The notes under the pieces: model-generated | Seen by the model: only the letters and a program-made list of their open reading frames with translations | Database searches by the model: none | What the model was told of the DNA's origin: nothing | Program-made: the position numbers and the translations under genes | Assembly: GCA_001899585.1 (NCBI GenBank) | Contig: MKWE01000031.1 | Coordinates: 14,717-67,565, forward strand | Reading direction: 5' to 3' | Source: Rhodospirillales bacterium 70-18 | Lineage (GTDB): Bacteria; Pseudomonadota; Alphaproteobacteria; Acetobacterales; Acetobacteraceae | DNA length: 52,849 bases | Part shown: positions 8,311 through 16,865 of the stretch, in pieces | Layout of the letters: each line of letters begins with the position of its first letter | How positions within the stretch are numbered: the first letter of the stretch is position 1

Positions 8311-9258
8311 ATGCGGCGGGTGCTGGTGCCGCGGCTGGCCGAGTTGGCGGTGGTGCTGTTCGGCGTGTCGGTGATCGTGTTCCTGATGATCCGGCTGATC
8401 CCGGGCGACGCGGTGGCGATCATGCTGGGGGCGAACACCGAGGTGACGCCGGACCGGATCGCCGCCTTGCGCGGCCGGCTGGGGCTGGACCAGCCGATCG
8501 TGGTGCAATACGCGCATTGGGCCTGGGCGGCGCTGCGGGGGGATTTCGGCACCTCGCTGTGGACCGGGCGGCCGGTGTTGCAGGAGATACTGGAGCATCT
8601 GGGGCCGACGCTGGAGCTGACGCTGCTGGCGCTGGGGCTGGGGGCGGGGCTGGCGGTGCCGGCGGGCTGCGTGATGGCGCGGCTGCGCGGCGGCTGGGTG
8701 GACGGGGCGATGCGGGTGGTGACGGTCGCCGGGCTGACGGTGCCGAGCTTCTGGCTGGGCATCGTGATGATCCTGGCGCTGGCGACGCTGGCGCCCGCGT
8801 TGCAGGCGCTGGGCTATGTGCCGTTCAGCGCCGATCCGCTGGGCAACCTGGGGCGGATGGTGCTGCCGGCGGCGGCGCTGGCGCTGCCGATCCTGGCCAG
8901 CCTGTCGCGCCTGGTGCGCTCGGCGATGCTGGACGCGCTGGGGCAGGACTATATCCGCACCGCGCGGGCCAAGGGGCTGGCGGAGCGGGTGGTGGTGTAC
9001 CGGCACGCGCTGGCCAATGCGCTGATTCCGTTCGTGACCAGCGTGGGGATCACCACCGGCTACCTGCTGGGGGGCGCCATCGTGGTGGAGCAGGTGTTCG
9101 CCATCCCGGGGCTGGGGCAGCTGATCCTGGGGGCGATCGCCGAGCGCAACTATCCGCTGTTGCAGGCGACCATCCTGGTGGTGACGGCCGGGTTCGTGGC
9201 GGTGAATTTCGTGGTGGACCTGCTGTACCTGGCGCTCGACCCGCGGGTGCGGCCGTGA
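8311..9258 (+). CDS. ABC transporter permease, DppB type
   Basis: 315 residues, an inner-membrane permease with about six membrane segments. Seen: the N-terminal segment of DppB-type proteins (LAELAVVLFGVSVIVFLMIRLIPGD), the GLDQPIVVQY motif, and the cytoplasmic EAA-type coupling loop (DYIRTARAKGLAERVVVYRHALANALIPF). AGGGGGG lies just before the ATG. The stop overlaps the GTG of the next permease (GTGA). It pairs with the DppC-type protein to form the channel fed by the upstream binding protein. Confidence 0.93.
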   Translation: MRRVLVPRLAELAVVLFGVSVIVFLMIRLIPGDAVAIMLGANTEVTPDRIAALRGRLGLDQPIVVQYAHWAWAALRGDFGTSLWTGRPVLQEILEHLGPTLELTLLALGLGAGLAVPAGCVMARLRGGWVDGAMRVVTVAGLTVPSFWLGIVMILALATLAPALQALGYVPFSADPLGNLGRMVLPAAALALPILASLSRLVRSAMLDALGQDYIRTARAKGLAERVVVYRHALANALIPFVTSVGITTGYLLGGAIVVEQVFAIPGLGQLILGAIAERNYPLLQATILVVTAGFVAVNFVVDLLYLALDPRVRP

Positions 9259-10076
9259 GGCTGCGCGGGCGGGGGATGCTGGGCTTCGCGGTGGCGCTGG
9301 TGGCGGTGCAGGCGGGGCTGGCGGTGGCGGCGCCGCTGGTGGCGCCGTACGACCCGTTGGCGCAGGACATTCTGGCGCGGTTGCAGGGGCCGGGGGCGGC
9401 GCATTGGCTGGGCACCGACCAGTTCGGGCGGGACGTGCTGTCACGCATCCTGTTCGGCTGCCGGGCCTCGCTGGCGATCGCGGCGGCCTCGGTGGGGGCG
9501 GCGCTGGCGGTCGGCGGGTCGCTGGGGGTGCTGGCGGCGTTCTATCGCGGCTGGGCGGACCGGGTGGTGATGCGGGCGATGGACGTGCTGTTCGCCTTTC
9601 CGGTGATGCTGCTGGCGATCGGGGTGGTGGCGGTGCTGGGGCCGCGGCCGGGCACCGCGGCGGTGGCGATCGCGGTGGTCTATACGCCGATCTTCGCGCG
9701 GCTGCTGCGGGCGCCGGCGCTGGCGGTGTGCGCGGGCGAATATGTGGAGGCGGCGCGGGCGGTGGGGGCGCGGGACATGCGCATCCTGCTGCGCCACGTG
9801 GCGCCGAACCTGGCCAGCGTGGCGCTGGTGCAGACGGCGCTGCTGCTGTCGTCGGCGATTCTGGTGGAGGCGTCGCTGTCGTTCCTGGGGCTGGGCACGC
9901 AGCCGCCCTCGCCGTCGCTCGGGCTGATGCTGGCGGAGGGGCGCAACGTGCTGATGCTGTCGCCGTGGAGCGCGCTGTTCGCGGGGGCGGCGATCCTGCT
10001 GCTGGCGTTCGGGCTGAACCTGCTGGGCGACGCGCTGCGCGATACGCTGGACCCGCGGCTGCGGGGGCCGCAGTAG
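9255..10076 (+). CDS. ABC transporter permease, DppC type
   Basis: 273 residues from the GTG at 9255, which overlaps the preceding stop by 4 bp; an in-frame ATG at 9276 is an alternative. The DppC pattern is clear: one N-terminal membrane segment, YDPLAQDILARLQGP, the HWLGTDQFGRDVLSRILFGCR motif, and the EAA loop EYVEAARAVGARDMRILLRHVAPN. It completes a binding protein/permease/permease set, but no DppD/DppF ATPase gene follows: the next genes are on the opposite strand. The importer must use an ATPase encoded elsewhere. Confidence 0.93.
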   Translation: MRLRGRGMLGFAVALVAVQAGLAVAAPLVAPYDPLAQDILARLQGPGAAHWLGTDQFGRDVLSRILFGCRASLAIAAASVGAALAVGGSLGVLAAFYRGWADRVVMRAMDVLFAFPVMLLAIGVVAVLGPRPGTAAVAIAVVYTPIFARLLRAPALAVCAGEYVEAARAVGARDMRILLRHVAPNLASVALVQTALLLSSAILVEASLSFLGLGTQPPSPSLGLMLAEGRNVLMLSPWSALFAGAAILLLAFGLNLLGDALRDTLDPRLRGPQ

Positions 10077-10131
10077 AGCGCGATAGCCGCAGGTGGAATC
10101 ACCGGAGGCCTGAATCACGCGACAGAACACA

Positions 10132-10181
10132 GCGCTGGAACGTGATGACCGCTTCGCTCAGCGGTCATCACGTTCCAGCGC
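10132..10181. terminator. Perfect 22-bp inverted repeat between convergent operons
   Basis: Two perfect 22-bp arms (10132-10153 and 10160-10181, left arm beginning GCGCTGGAACGTGATGACCG) enclose a 6-nt TCGCTC loop. The repeat lies between the convergent ends of the dpp-like permease (10076) and livM (10196). Its position suits a bidirectional terminator, but there is no T-run on either side and the stem is unusually long and perfect, so it may instead be a dispersed palindromic repeat unit with a secondary termination role. Confidence 0.55.
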
Positions 10182-10195
10182 GTCCAGCGCAGTGC

Positions 10196-11128
10196 CTACA
10201 GGGCGATCTTGAGCTTGGCGGCCAGTTCGCCGATGACGCCGCGGCGGAAGGCGATGACGCAGACCACGAAGATGACGCCCTGGGTCACCGAGACCCAGGC
10301 GCCGAACTCGGCCAGGTAGTTCTCCATCGAGGTGGAGATCAGCGCGCCCATGACCGGGCCGAAGATGGTGCCCATGCCGCCCAGCAGGGTCATCAGCACG
10401 ACCTCGCCGGACATGGAGAAATGCACGTCGGTGAGGGTGGCGATGCCGAACACCAGCGACTTGGTGCCGCCGGCCAGGCCGGCGATGCCGGCAGAGAGGA
10501 TGAAGGCGACCAGCTTGTAGTCGTCGGTGCGGTAGCCGAGCGAGGTGGCGCGCGGCTCGTTCTCGCGGATCGCCTTCAGCACCTGGCCGAAGGGGGAGTG
10601 GACGATGCGGTGGATGAGCAGGAACACGCCGAGGAAGATGACCGCCACCACCCAGTAGGTGGCCATGTCGCTGTGCAGCGGGATGAGGCCGAACAGGCTG
10701 CCGCGGGGCACCTGCTGGATGCCGTCCTCGCCACCGGTGAAGGGGGCCTGGAGGCAGAAGAAATAGGCCATCTGCGCCAGCGCCAGGGTGATCATGGCGA
10801 AGTAGATGCCCTGGCGGCGGATGGCGAGCCAGCCGAACACGCTGCCCATGGCCGCCCCGGTGAGGCCGCCGAGGACGATCGCCACCTCAGGCGTGAGGTG
10901 CCAGGCCTTGGCGGCATAGGCGCTGACATAGGCGCCCATGCCGAAATAGGCGGCGTGGCCGAAGCTCAGCAGGCCGACATAGCCGACCAGCAGGTTGAAG
11001 GCGCAGGCGAACAGCGCGAAGCACAGCACCTTCATCAGGAAGACGGGATAGAGCACGTAGGGAGCGACCACCACGAGGGCGGCCATCACCAGGAAGGCGA
11101 TCCATTGCGGCCGGGAGAAACCCATCAT
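10196..11128 (-). CDS. livM: Branched-chain amino acid ABC permease LivM
   Basis: 310 residues, very hydrophobic, with the LivM pattern: an N-terminal segment (IAFLVMAALVVVAPYVLYPVFLMKVLCFALFACAFNLL simplified), the conserved GYVGLLSFGHAAYFGMGAY motif and the late coupling loop AIRENEPRATSLGYRTDDYKL. Together with LivH it forms the inner-membrane channel for branched-chain or related amino acids. It starts one base after the livH stop region and is the last gene of the minus-strand liv operon. A second in-frame ATG lies one codon downstream. A long perfect hairpin follows at 10132-10181. Confidence 0.94.
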   Translation of the reverse strand: MMGFSRPQWIAFLVMAALVVVAPYVLYPVFLMKVLCFALFACAFNLLVGYVGLLSFGHAAYFGMGAYVSAYAAKAWHLTPEVAIVLGGLTGAAMGSVFGWLAIRRQGIYFAMITLALAQMAYFFCLQAPFTGGEDGIQQVPRGSLFGLIPLHSDMATYWVVAVIFLGVFLLIHRIVHSPFGQVLKAIRENEPRATSLGYRTDDYKLVAFILSAGIAGLAGGTKSLVFGIATLTDVHFSMSGEVVLMTLLGGMGTIFGPVMGALISTSMENYLAEFGAWVSVTQGVIFVVCVIAFRRGVIGELAAKLKIAL

Positions 11129-11129
11129 C

Positions 11130-12017
11130 TCAAGCGCTCTTTCCGAACAGGCCGGCCGGCCGGGCCAGCAGGACGATGACCATGACGACGAAGATCACTG
11201 TGGCCGACCCCTGCGGGTAGAACACCTTGGTCATGCCCTCGATGACACCGAGGCCGAAGCCGGTGACCACCGAGCCGAGGATGGAGCCCATGCCGCCGAT
11301 CACCACCACGGCGAACACCACGATGATGAAGTTGGCGCCCATGTTGGGGTTCACCGAATAGATCGGCGCCGCCAGCACGCCGGCGAAGGCGGCCAGCGCG
11401 GCGCCGCCGGCATAGGTGAGGGTGATCATGCGCGGCACGTTGACGCCGAAGGCCTGCACCAGCGGCGCGTTCTCGGTGGCGGCACGCAGGGTGGCGCCGA
11501 GCGAGGTCTTCTCGATCACCAGCCAGGTGGCCAGGCACATGACGGCGGCGGCGACCACCACCCAGCCGCGATAGATCGGCAGGAACATGAAGCCGAGATT
11601 GACGGCCCCTTGCAACTGCCGCGGGATGGCGTAGGGCATGCCAGAACTGCCGAACTCGTTGCGGGCCAGCCCCTCGATGATGAGGGCCAGGCCGAAGGTG
11701 AGCAGCAGACCGTACACATGATCGAGCTTGTACAGCCGGCTGATCAGCAGCTTCTCCAGCACCACCCCGAAGGCGCCGACCACGATGGGCGCCAGCAGCA
11801 GCGCCCACCAGTAGTTGATGCCGAGGTAGTAGAGCATCCCCCACGCCACGAAGGCGCCAAGCATGAACAGCGCGCCATGGGCGAAGTTGACGATGTTCAG
11901 CATGCCGAAGATCACGGCAAGCCCGAGCGAGAGCAGCGCGTAGAACGCCCCGTTGATCAGCCCCAGCAGGAGCTGGCCGAACATGAGCGGCGCGGGATAG
12001 CCGAAGATCATCATCAT
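11130..12017 (-). CDS. livH: Branched-chain amino acid ABC permease LivH
   Basis: 295 residues. LivH hallmarks: QLLLGLINGAFYALLSLGLA, FGMLNIVNFAHGALFMLGAF and the C-terminal GGMGSILGSVVTGFGLGVIEG. The protein begins MMMIFG, so any of three ATGs could be used; none has a good ribosome-binding site. Upstream, towards livK1, the 177-bp gap holds copy 1 of the A/T-palindrome repeat, so livH and livM are separated from the binding-protein genes by that structure. It is otherwise tightly packed against livM. Confidence 0.94.
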   Translation of the reverse strand: MMMIFGYPAPLMFGQLLLGLINGAFYALLSLGLAVIFGMLNIVNFAHGALFMLGAFVAWGMLYYLGINYWWALLLAPIVVGAFGVVLEKLLISRLYKLDHVYGLLLTFGLALIIEGLARNEFGSSGMPYAIPRQLQGAVNLGFMFLPIYRGWVVVAAAVMCLATWLVIEKTSLGATLRAATENAPLVQAFGVNVPRMITLTYAGGAALAAFAGVLAAPIYSVNPNMGANFIIVVFAVVVIGGMGSILGSVVTGFGLGVIEGMTKVFYPQGSATVIFVVMVIVLLARPAGLFGKSA

Positions 12018-12067
12018 GGCATTGCGGCGTCCGGGCGGTGGGTGGGAGGCGGCGAAGGCAGGAAAGA

Positions 12068-12177
12068 CTTCTTTTTGTGAACAAAAAGAAGCAAAAAAAC
12101 TTTATCCGTTTGGCCGGCGTGGCGGTTGCCGGCCAAAGCGAACAAAAGTTTTTGGTTCTTTTTTTTCAAAAAAGAAC
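12068..12177 (+). repeat. A/T-palindrome repeat, copy 1 (order A-stem-B), livK1/livH gap
   Basis: Box A (12068-12091) is a perfect palindrome: arm CTTCTTTTTGT, centre GA, arm reverse-complemented. Box B (12155-12177) has arms GTTCTTTTTT and AAAAAAGAAC around TTC. Between them an imperfect long-range inverted repeat (CAAAAAAACTTTATCCGTTT against AAAGCGAACAAAAGTTTTTG) encloses a GC stem GGCCGGC (12112-12118)/GCCGGCC (12128-12134). The whole could fold as three stems around a junction. Base composition is strikingly A/T-rich against GC-rich neighbours. It lies inside the liv operon. Confidence 0.85.
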
Positions 12178-12194
12178 GCCCTTCCTTCCTAGGC

Positions 12195-13418
12195 TCAGGA
12201 CTTGACGTAGTAGCAGCCACCCTCGTTCAGCGGGCGCCAGGCTTCCTCGGCCGGGGTGGTGGCGACGGTCTTGTAGTAGTCCCACTTGGCCTTGCTCTCG
12301 GACGGCTTCTTCACCTCGAACAGGTAGGACTTGAAGATGCCGCGGCCATCCTCGCGGATGCGGCCGGCGCCGAAGGCGTCGTCCTCGGTGGGCATCTTCT
12401 TCATGCGCTCGGCGATCGCCGTGCCGCTCTTCTTTGCTTCGGCCACGCCCATGTCGGTGACGGCCTTGAGGAAGTGCAGCGTGCCGGAATAGCAGCCGGC
12501 ATGGATCATGTTCGGCCAGTTGTCCGGGCTGACCTTGACCACGCGCTTGGTGAAGGCGCGGGTGCGGTCGTTCAGGTCCCAGTAGAAGCTCTCGGTCAGG
12601 TTCAGGCCCTGCGCCACGTCCAGCCCGAGCGCGTTCACGTCGGTGATGAACATCAGCATGGCGGCGACCTTCATCGAGATGCCGAATTCCTTCGCCTGCT
12701 TGATGCTGTTCACCGTGTCGGCGCCGGCATTGGCCAGGCCGAGCACCTTGGCGCCGCTGGACTGCGCCTGCAGCAGGAACGAGGAGAAGTCGGTGGTACC
12801 GGGGAACGGATAGGCCACGCTGCCGGCGACCTTGCCGCCCGACTTGGTGACGATCTCGCTGGTGTCGTCCTGCAGGCGGTGGCCGAAGGCGTAGTCGGCG
12901 GTGATGAAGAACCAGCTGTCGCCGCCGGCCTTGACGATGGCGCCGCCGGTGGATTTGGCCAGCATCACGGTGTCGTAGCACCAGCTGATGACGCTGGGGG
13001 CGCAGGACTTGCCGGTCAGGTCGGCGCTGGCGGCGCCGACATTGACGTGCAGCTTGTTCTTCTCCTTGGCAACCGAAGCCACCGCCAGCGCCACGCCGGA
13101 GTTGGGCACATCCAGGATCATGTCCACGCCATCGCGGTCGAACCACTGGCGGGCGATGGAGGCGCCGACATCGGGCTTGTTCTGGTGGTCGGCCGAGATC
13201 ACCTCGACATTGAAGCCCTTGGCGGCGAATTCCTGCACCGCGAGCTTGGAGCACAGCACCGAGGTGATGCCGCCGGTGTCGCGGTACGGGCCGGACTGGT
13301 CGTTCAGCACGCCGATCTTGATGGTCTGCCCGGCCTGCGCGCGGGCGCGGCCGATCAGCGGGACGGTGGTGGCGGCCGCGGCGGCGGTGCCGAGCAGGGT
13401 GCGGCGGGAAAGTGACAT
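12195..13418 (-). CDS. Branched-chain amino acid ABC substrate-binding protein (first of two)
   Basis: 407 residues, LivK-type periplasmic binding protein. The N-terminus has a twin-arginine-like signal (MSLSRRTLLGTAAAAATT, cleavage after ARA), suggesting Tat export. The mature protein begins GQTIKIGVLNDQSGPYRDTGG, the Peripla_BP_6 opening. It shares length and sequence throughout with its neighbour at 13463 (for example WYFLTADYAFGH against WFFITADYAFGH), so the two are tandem duplicates that have diverged. The ligand may be an amino acid, amide, urea or short carboxylate. Copy 1 of the A/T repeat follows its stop before livH. Confidence 0.93.
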   Translation of the reverse strand: MSLSRRTLLGTAAAAATTVPLIGRARAQAGQTIKIGVLNDQSGPYRDTGGITSVLCSKLAVQEFAAKGFNVEVISADHQNKPDVGASIARQWFDRDGVDMILDVPNSGVALAVASVAKEKNKLHVNVGAASADLTGKSCAPSVISWCYDTVMLAKSTGGAIVKAGGDSWFFITADYAFGHRLQDDTSEIVTKSGGKVAGSVAYPFPGTTDFSSFLLQAQSSGAKVLGLANAGADTVNSIKQAKEFGISMKVAAMLMFITDVNALGLDVAQGLNLTESFYWDLNDRTRAFTKRVVKVSPDNWPNMIHAGCYSGTLHFLKAVTDMGVAEAKKSGTAIAERMKKMPTEDDAFGAGRIREDGRGIFKSYLFEVKKPSESKAKWDYYKTVATTPAEEAWRPLNEGGCYYVKS

Positions 13419-13462
13419 GGAGGTCTCCGTTGGGTTCGTTCGGTCTCAGGCTTGGGTCAGGC

Positions 13463-14686
13463 TCAGGCTTTGACCATCGGGCAGCCGCCCTGGGCGAGCG
13501 GGCGGAACGCCTCGTCGGCCGGGGTGGTGGCGAGCAGCTTGTAGTAGTCCCACGGCGCCTTGCTCTCGGCCGGCGCCTTCACCTCGAACAGGTAGCTCGG
13601 GTGGATCTTGCGGCCGTCGGCGCGGATGCTGCCGGGGCCGAACGCGTCGTCGTCGGTGGGGGTGGCCTTCATGCGCGCGATGGTGGCGGCTCCGCTCTTT
13701 TTCGCCTCGGCCGGGCCCATCGCGGCGGCGACCTTGAGGTAGTGGCTGGCGCAGGAATAGGTGCCGGCCTGGGTCATCGTCGGGCGCACCGTGGGCGCGC
13801 GCGGCTTCAGCCGCTCGGCGAAGGCGCGGGTGCGCGGGTTCATGTCCCAGTAGAAGCTTTCGGTCAGCACCAGGCCCTGGCTGATCGGCAGCCCCATCGA
13901 ATGGATGTCGCTGATGAACACCAGCAGGCCGGCCAGCTTCATCTTGATGCCGAATTCCTTGGCCTGCTTGATGCTGCTGATGGTGTCGGTGCCGGCGTTG
14001 GCCAGGCCGAGCACCTTGGCGCCGCTGGCCTGGGCCTGCAACAGGAACGACGAGAAATCGGTGGTGCCGGGGAACGGATAGGGCGAGGCGCCGAGCACCT
14101 TGCCGCCGGCCTGCTGCACGAAGCCGGTGACATCGCGTTGCAGCGCGTGGCCGAAGGCATAGTCGGCGGTGAGGAAATACCAGCTGTCGCCGCCGGTTTT
14201 CACCATCGCCCCGCCGGTAGACTTGGCCAGCATATAGGTGTCGTAGACCCAGTGGATGGTGTTGGGCGAGCAGGCGCTGCCGGTGAGGTCCGAGGTGGCG
14301 CCGCCGCAGGCCAGGAAGATCTTGTTCTTTTCGCGCGCGACGCCGGCCACCGCCAGCGAGACCGCCGAGTTGGCGACCTCCATCACCACGTCCGCGCCCT
14401 CGACATCGAACCATTTGCGGGTGATGGCGACGCCGATATCCGGCTTGTTCTGGTGGTCGGCCGAGATCACCTCGACCTCCATGCCCGGATGGGCGGCCTT
14501 GAACTCGGCCACCGCCAGCTCGGTGGAAGCCAGCGCCACCGGGCCGGCGATGTCCTTATAGGGGCCGGACATGTCGGTAAGCACGCCGAGCTTGAGCACC
14601 GGCTTCTGCGCGCGGGCGCGGGAGAGCGGGAGGGCTGCCGCGGTGGTGGCGGCGGTAGCGATCAGCGTGCGGCGCGACAGGCGCAT
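13463..14686 (-). CDS. Branched-chain amino acid ABC substrate-binding protein (second of two)
   Basis: 407 residues, paralogue of the next gene downstream. A twin-arginine-like signal is visible (MRLSRRTLIATAATTAAALP, cleavage after ARA). The mature start PVLKLGVLTDMSGPYKDIAG is that of LivK-type binding proteins. Shared core segments include AVISLAVAG-type and GAKVLGLANAGTDTISSIKQAKEFGI. It lies between livF and the first binding protein, 44 bp from the latter. Having two binding proteins on one LivHM/FG core would let the importer take up two ligands. Confidence 0.93.
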   Translation of the reverse strand: MRLSRRTLIATAATTAAALPLSRARAQKPVLKLGVLTDMSGPYKDIAGPVALASTELAVAEFKAAHPGMEVEVISADHQNKPDIGVAITRKWFDVEGADVVMEVANSAVSLAVAGVAREKNKIFLACGGATSDLTGSACSPNTIHWVYDTYMLAKSTGGAMVKTGGDSWYFLTADYAFGHALQRDVTGFVQQAGGKVLGASPYPFPGTTDFSSFLLQAQASGAKVLGLANAGTDTISSIKQAKEFGIKMKLAGLLVFISDIHSMGLPISQGLVLTESFYWDMNPRTRAFAERLKPRAPTVRPTMTQAGTYSCASHYLKVAAAMGPAEAKKSGAATIARMKATPTDDDAFGPGSIRADGRKIHPSYLFEVKAPAESKAPWDYYKLLATTPADEAFRPLAQGGCPMVKA

Positions 14687-14785
14687 GGATCAGTCTCCCG
14701 TTCATGATTGCGGCGTTTCGCCGATCGGTCTTTGGCCGCTCCACCGGCATGGCCGGGCGCGGCGGTACTCTCCGGGCGCCGGATA

Positions 14786-15485
<700 letters not shown>

Positions 15486-15493
<8 letters not shown>

Positions 15494-16238
15494 CGGCGCT
15501 TCCCAGATAGGCGGCCACCACGTCGGGGTTGCGAGAGACGGCGTCGTAGTCGCCCTCGGCCAGCACGCTGCCACGCGTCAGCACGGTGATGGTGTCGCAC
15601 AGCCCTTCCACCACCGAGAGGTTGTGCTCCACCATCAGGATGGTGCGGCCTGCCCGCACGCGGCGGATCAGCGCCACGATGCGCTCCACGTCGGCATGGG
15701 TCATGCCGGCGGTCGGCTCGTCGAGCAGCAGCATCTCGGGGTCGAGCGCCAGCGTGGTGGCGATCTCCAGCGCGCGCTTGCGGCCATAGGAGAGGTCGCC
15801 GGCCTGCACCTCGACATACTCGGACAGGCCGACATCCTCGATCAGTTCGCGGGCGCGGTCGTCATAGACGTGCAGCACCTCGTCGGACCGCCAGAAATCG
15901 AAGCTGCCGCCGCGGGCGCGCTGCAAGGCGACGCGGACATTCTCCAGCACGCTCAGATGGGCGAACACCGCGGAGATCTGGAAGCTGCGGATCAGGCCGA
16001 GGCGAGCGATCTCGGCCGGCTTCAGGCCGGTGATGTCGCGGCCCTTGAAGCGAATGGTGCCGCGCGTCGGCTGCAGGAACTTGGTGAGCAGGTTGAAGCA
16101 GGTGGTCTTGCCGGCCCCGTTCGGACCGATCAGCGCATGGATGGTGCCGGCGCGCACCCGCAGGTCCACCCCGTCCACGGCCACGAAGCCGCGGAATTCC
16201 TTGGTCAGCCCTGCGGTTTCCAGGATGGTGTCGGACAA
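15486..16238 (-). CDS. livG: Branched-chain amino acid ABC ATPase LivG
   Basis: 250 residues when started at the TTG at 16238, which has GGGAGACG as ribosome-binding site and gives the standard family N-terminus (SDTILETAGLTKEFRGFVAVDG). A longer in-frame reading to 16376 has no family similarity. Walker A is GPNGAGKTT, the signature LSYGRKRALEIA, and Walker B LLLDEPTAGM. LivG-type features such as the SFQISAVFAHLSVLENV Q-loop are present. It is the first gene of the liv operon and overlaps livF by 8 bp. Confidence 0.94.
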
Positions 16239-16394
16239 GCAGGACGTCTCCCATCGAATTGACGCGCGCGCCTCATGCCGGACGCGAGTGCTGATTTGCA
16301 TATCGCGCGCGGCGGCGCAAGATTGTTTCAAATCGAACCAACCGGAAAAGCGCAGGAGTCTAATCCGATGATGCACCAGGGATTTGTCTGACCA
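16239..16394. promoter_or_regulatory. Divergent promoter region, liv operon / MaoC-CitE genes
   Basis: This 156-bp gap must hold the promoters of the leftward liv operon and the rightward hydratase/lyase pair. It is locally less GC-rich than the genes around 16310-16390 (AAGATTGTTTCAAATCG and nearby). I cannot identify a certain -35/-10 pair or operator. Shared control would fit a catabolic use of the imported ligand, but no regulator gene is adjacent. Confidence 0.35.
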
Positions 16395-16865
16395 ATGGCA
16401 GGGTTGTGGTTCGAGGACCTCACCGAGGGCCGGGTGATCGACGCCGAGTGGACCCGCACGGTCACCGAGGCGGACAATGTGATGTTTTGTTCAATGACGA
16501 TGAACGTGCAGAAATTGCACCTGGATGCGGAATTCGCCAAGGGCACGGAATTCGGCCGGCCGCTGGTGAACTCGCTGTTCACGCTGGGGCTGGTAATCGG
16601 TATGAGCGTGCACAACCTGACCATGGGCACCACGGTCGCCAACCTGGGCATGACCGACACGGTGTTCCCCGCCCCGGTCTTCGCCGGCGACACCATCAGC
16701 ACGCGCACCACGGTGGTCGCCGCCCGCGCCAGCAAGTCGCGGCCGGACGCCGGCATCGTCACCTTCCTGCATGAGGGGTTCAACCAGCATGGCACGCTGG
16801 TGGCGCGCTGCCAGCGCCAGGCGCTGATGCGCCGCCGGCCGCAGGACACGGGAGCCGGCGCATGA
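16395..16865 (+). CDS. MaoC-family (R)-specific hydratase
   Basis: 156 residues with a hot-dog fold MaoC domain across its whole length. Seen: FEDLTEGRVIDAEWTRTVTEADNVMF at the N-terminus, HLDAEFAKGTEFGRPLVNSLFT (hydratase motif region with Asp and His) and VFPAPVFAGDTISTRTTVV. Members hydrate enoyl-CoA or mesaconyl/methylmesaconyl-CoA-type substrates. Its stop overlaps the ATG of the CitE-like lyase by 4 bp, so hydration followed by C-C cleavage is the likely pathway logic, as with C4/C5 dicarboxylate CoA esters. The substrate is inferred only. Confidence 0.87.
   Translation: MAGLWFEDLTEGRVIDAEWTRTVTEADNVMFCSMTMNVQKLHLDAEFAKGTEFGRPLVNSLFTLGLVIGMSVHNLTMGTTVANLGMTDTVFPAPVFAGDTISTRTTVVAARASKSRPDAGIVTFLHEGFNQHGTLVARCQRQALMRRRPQDTGAGA

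Noticed and set aside
10132..10181. Integron attC-like site
   Set aside because: The repeat is a simple perfect hairpin without the bulges and core sites of attC, and no integrase is present.
12014..12220. 68-codon minus-strand frame with Lys/Phe-rich peptide
   Set aside because: The sequence is simply translation of the A/T-palindrome repeat (KKKNQK and LLLFVHKKK); similar peptides arise at the other copies, so such ORFs are artefacts of the repeat.
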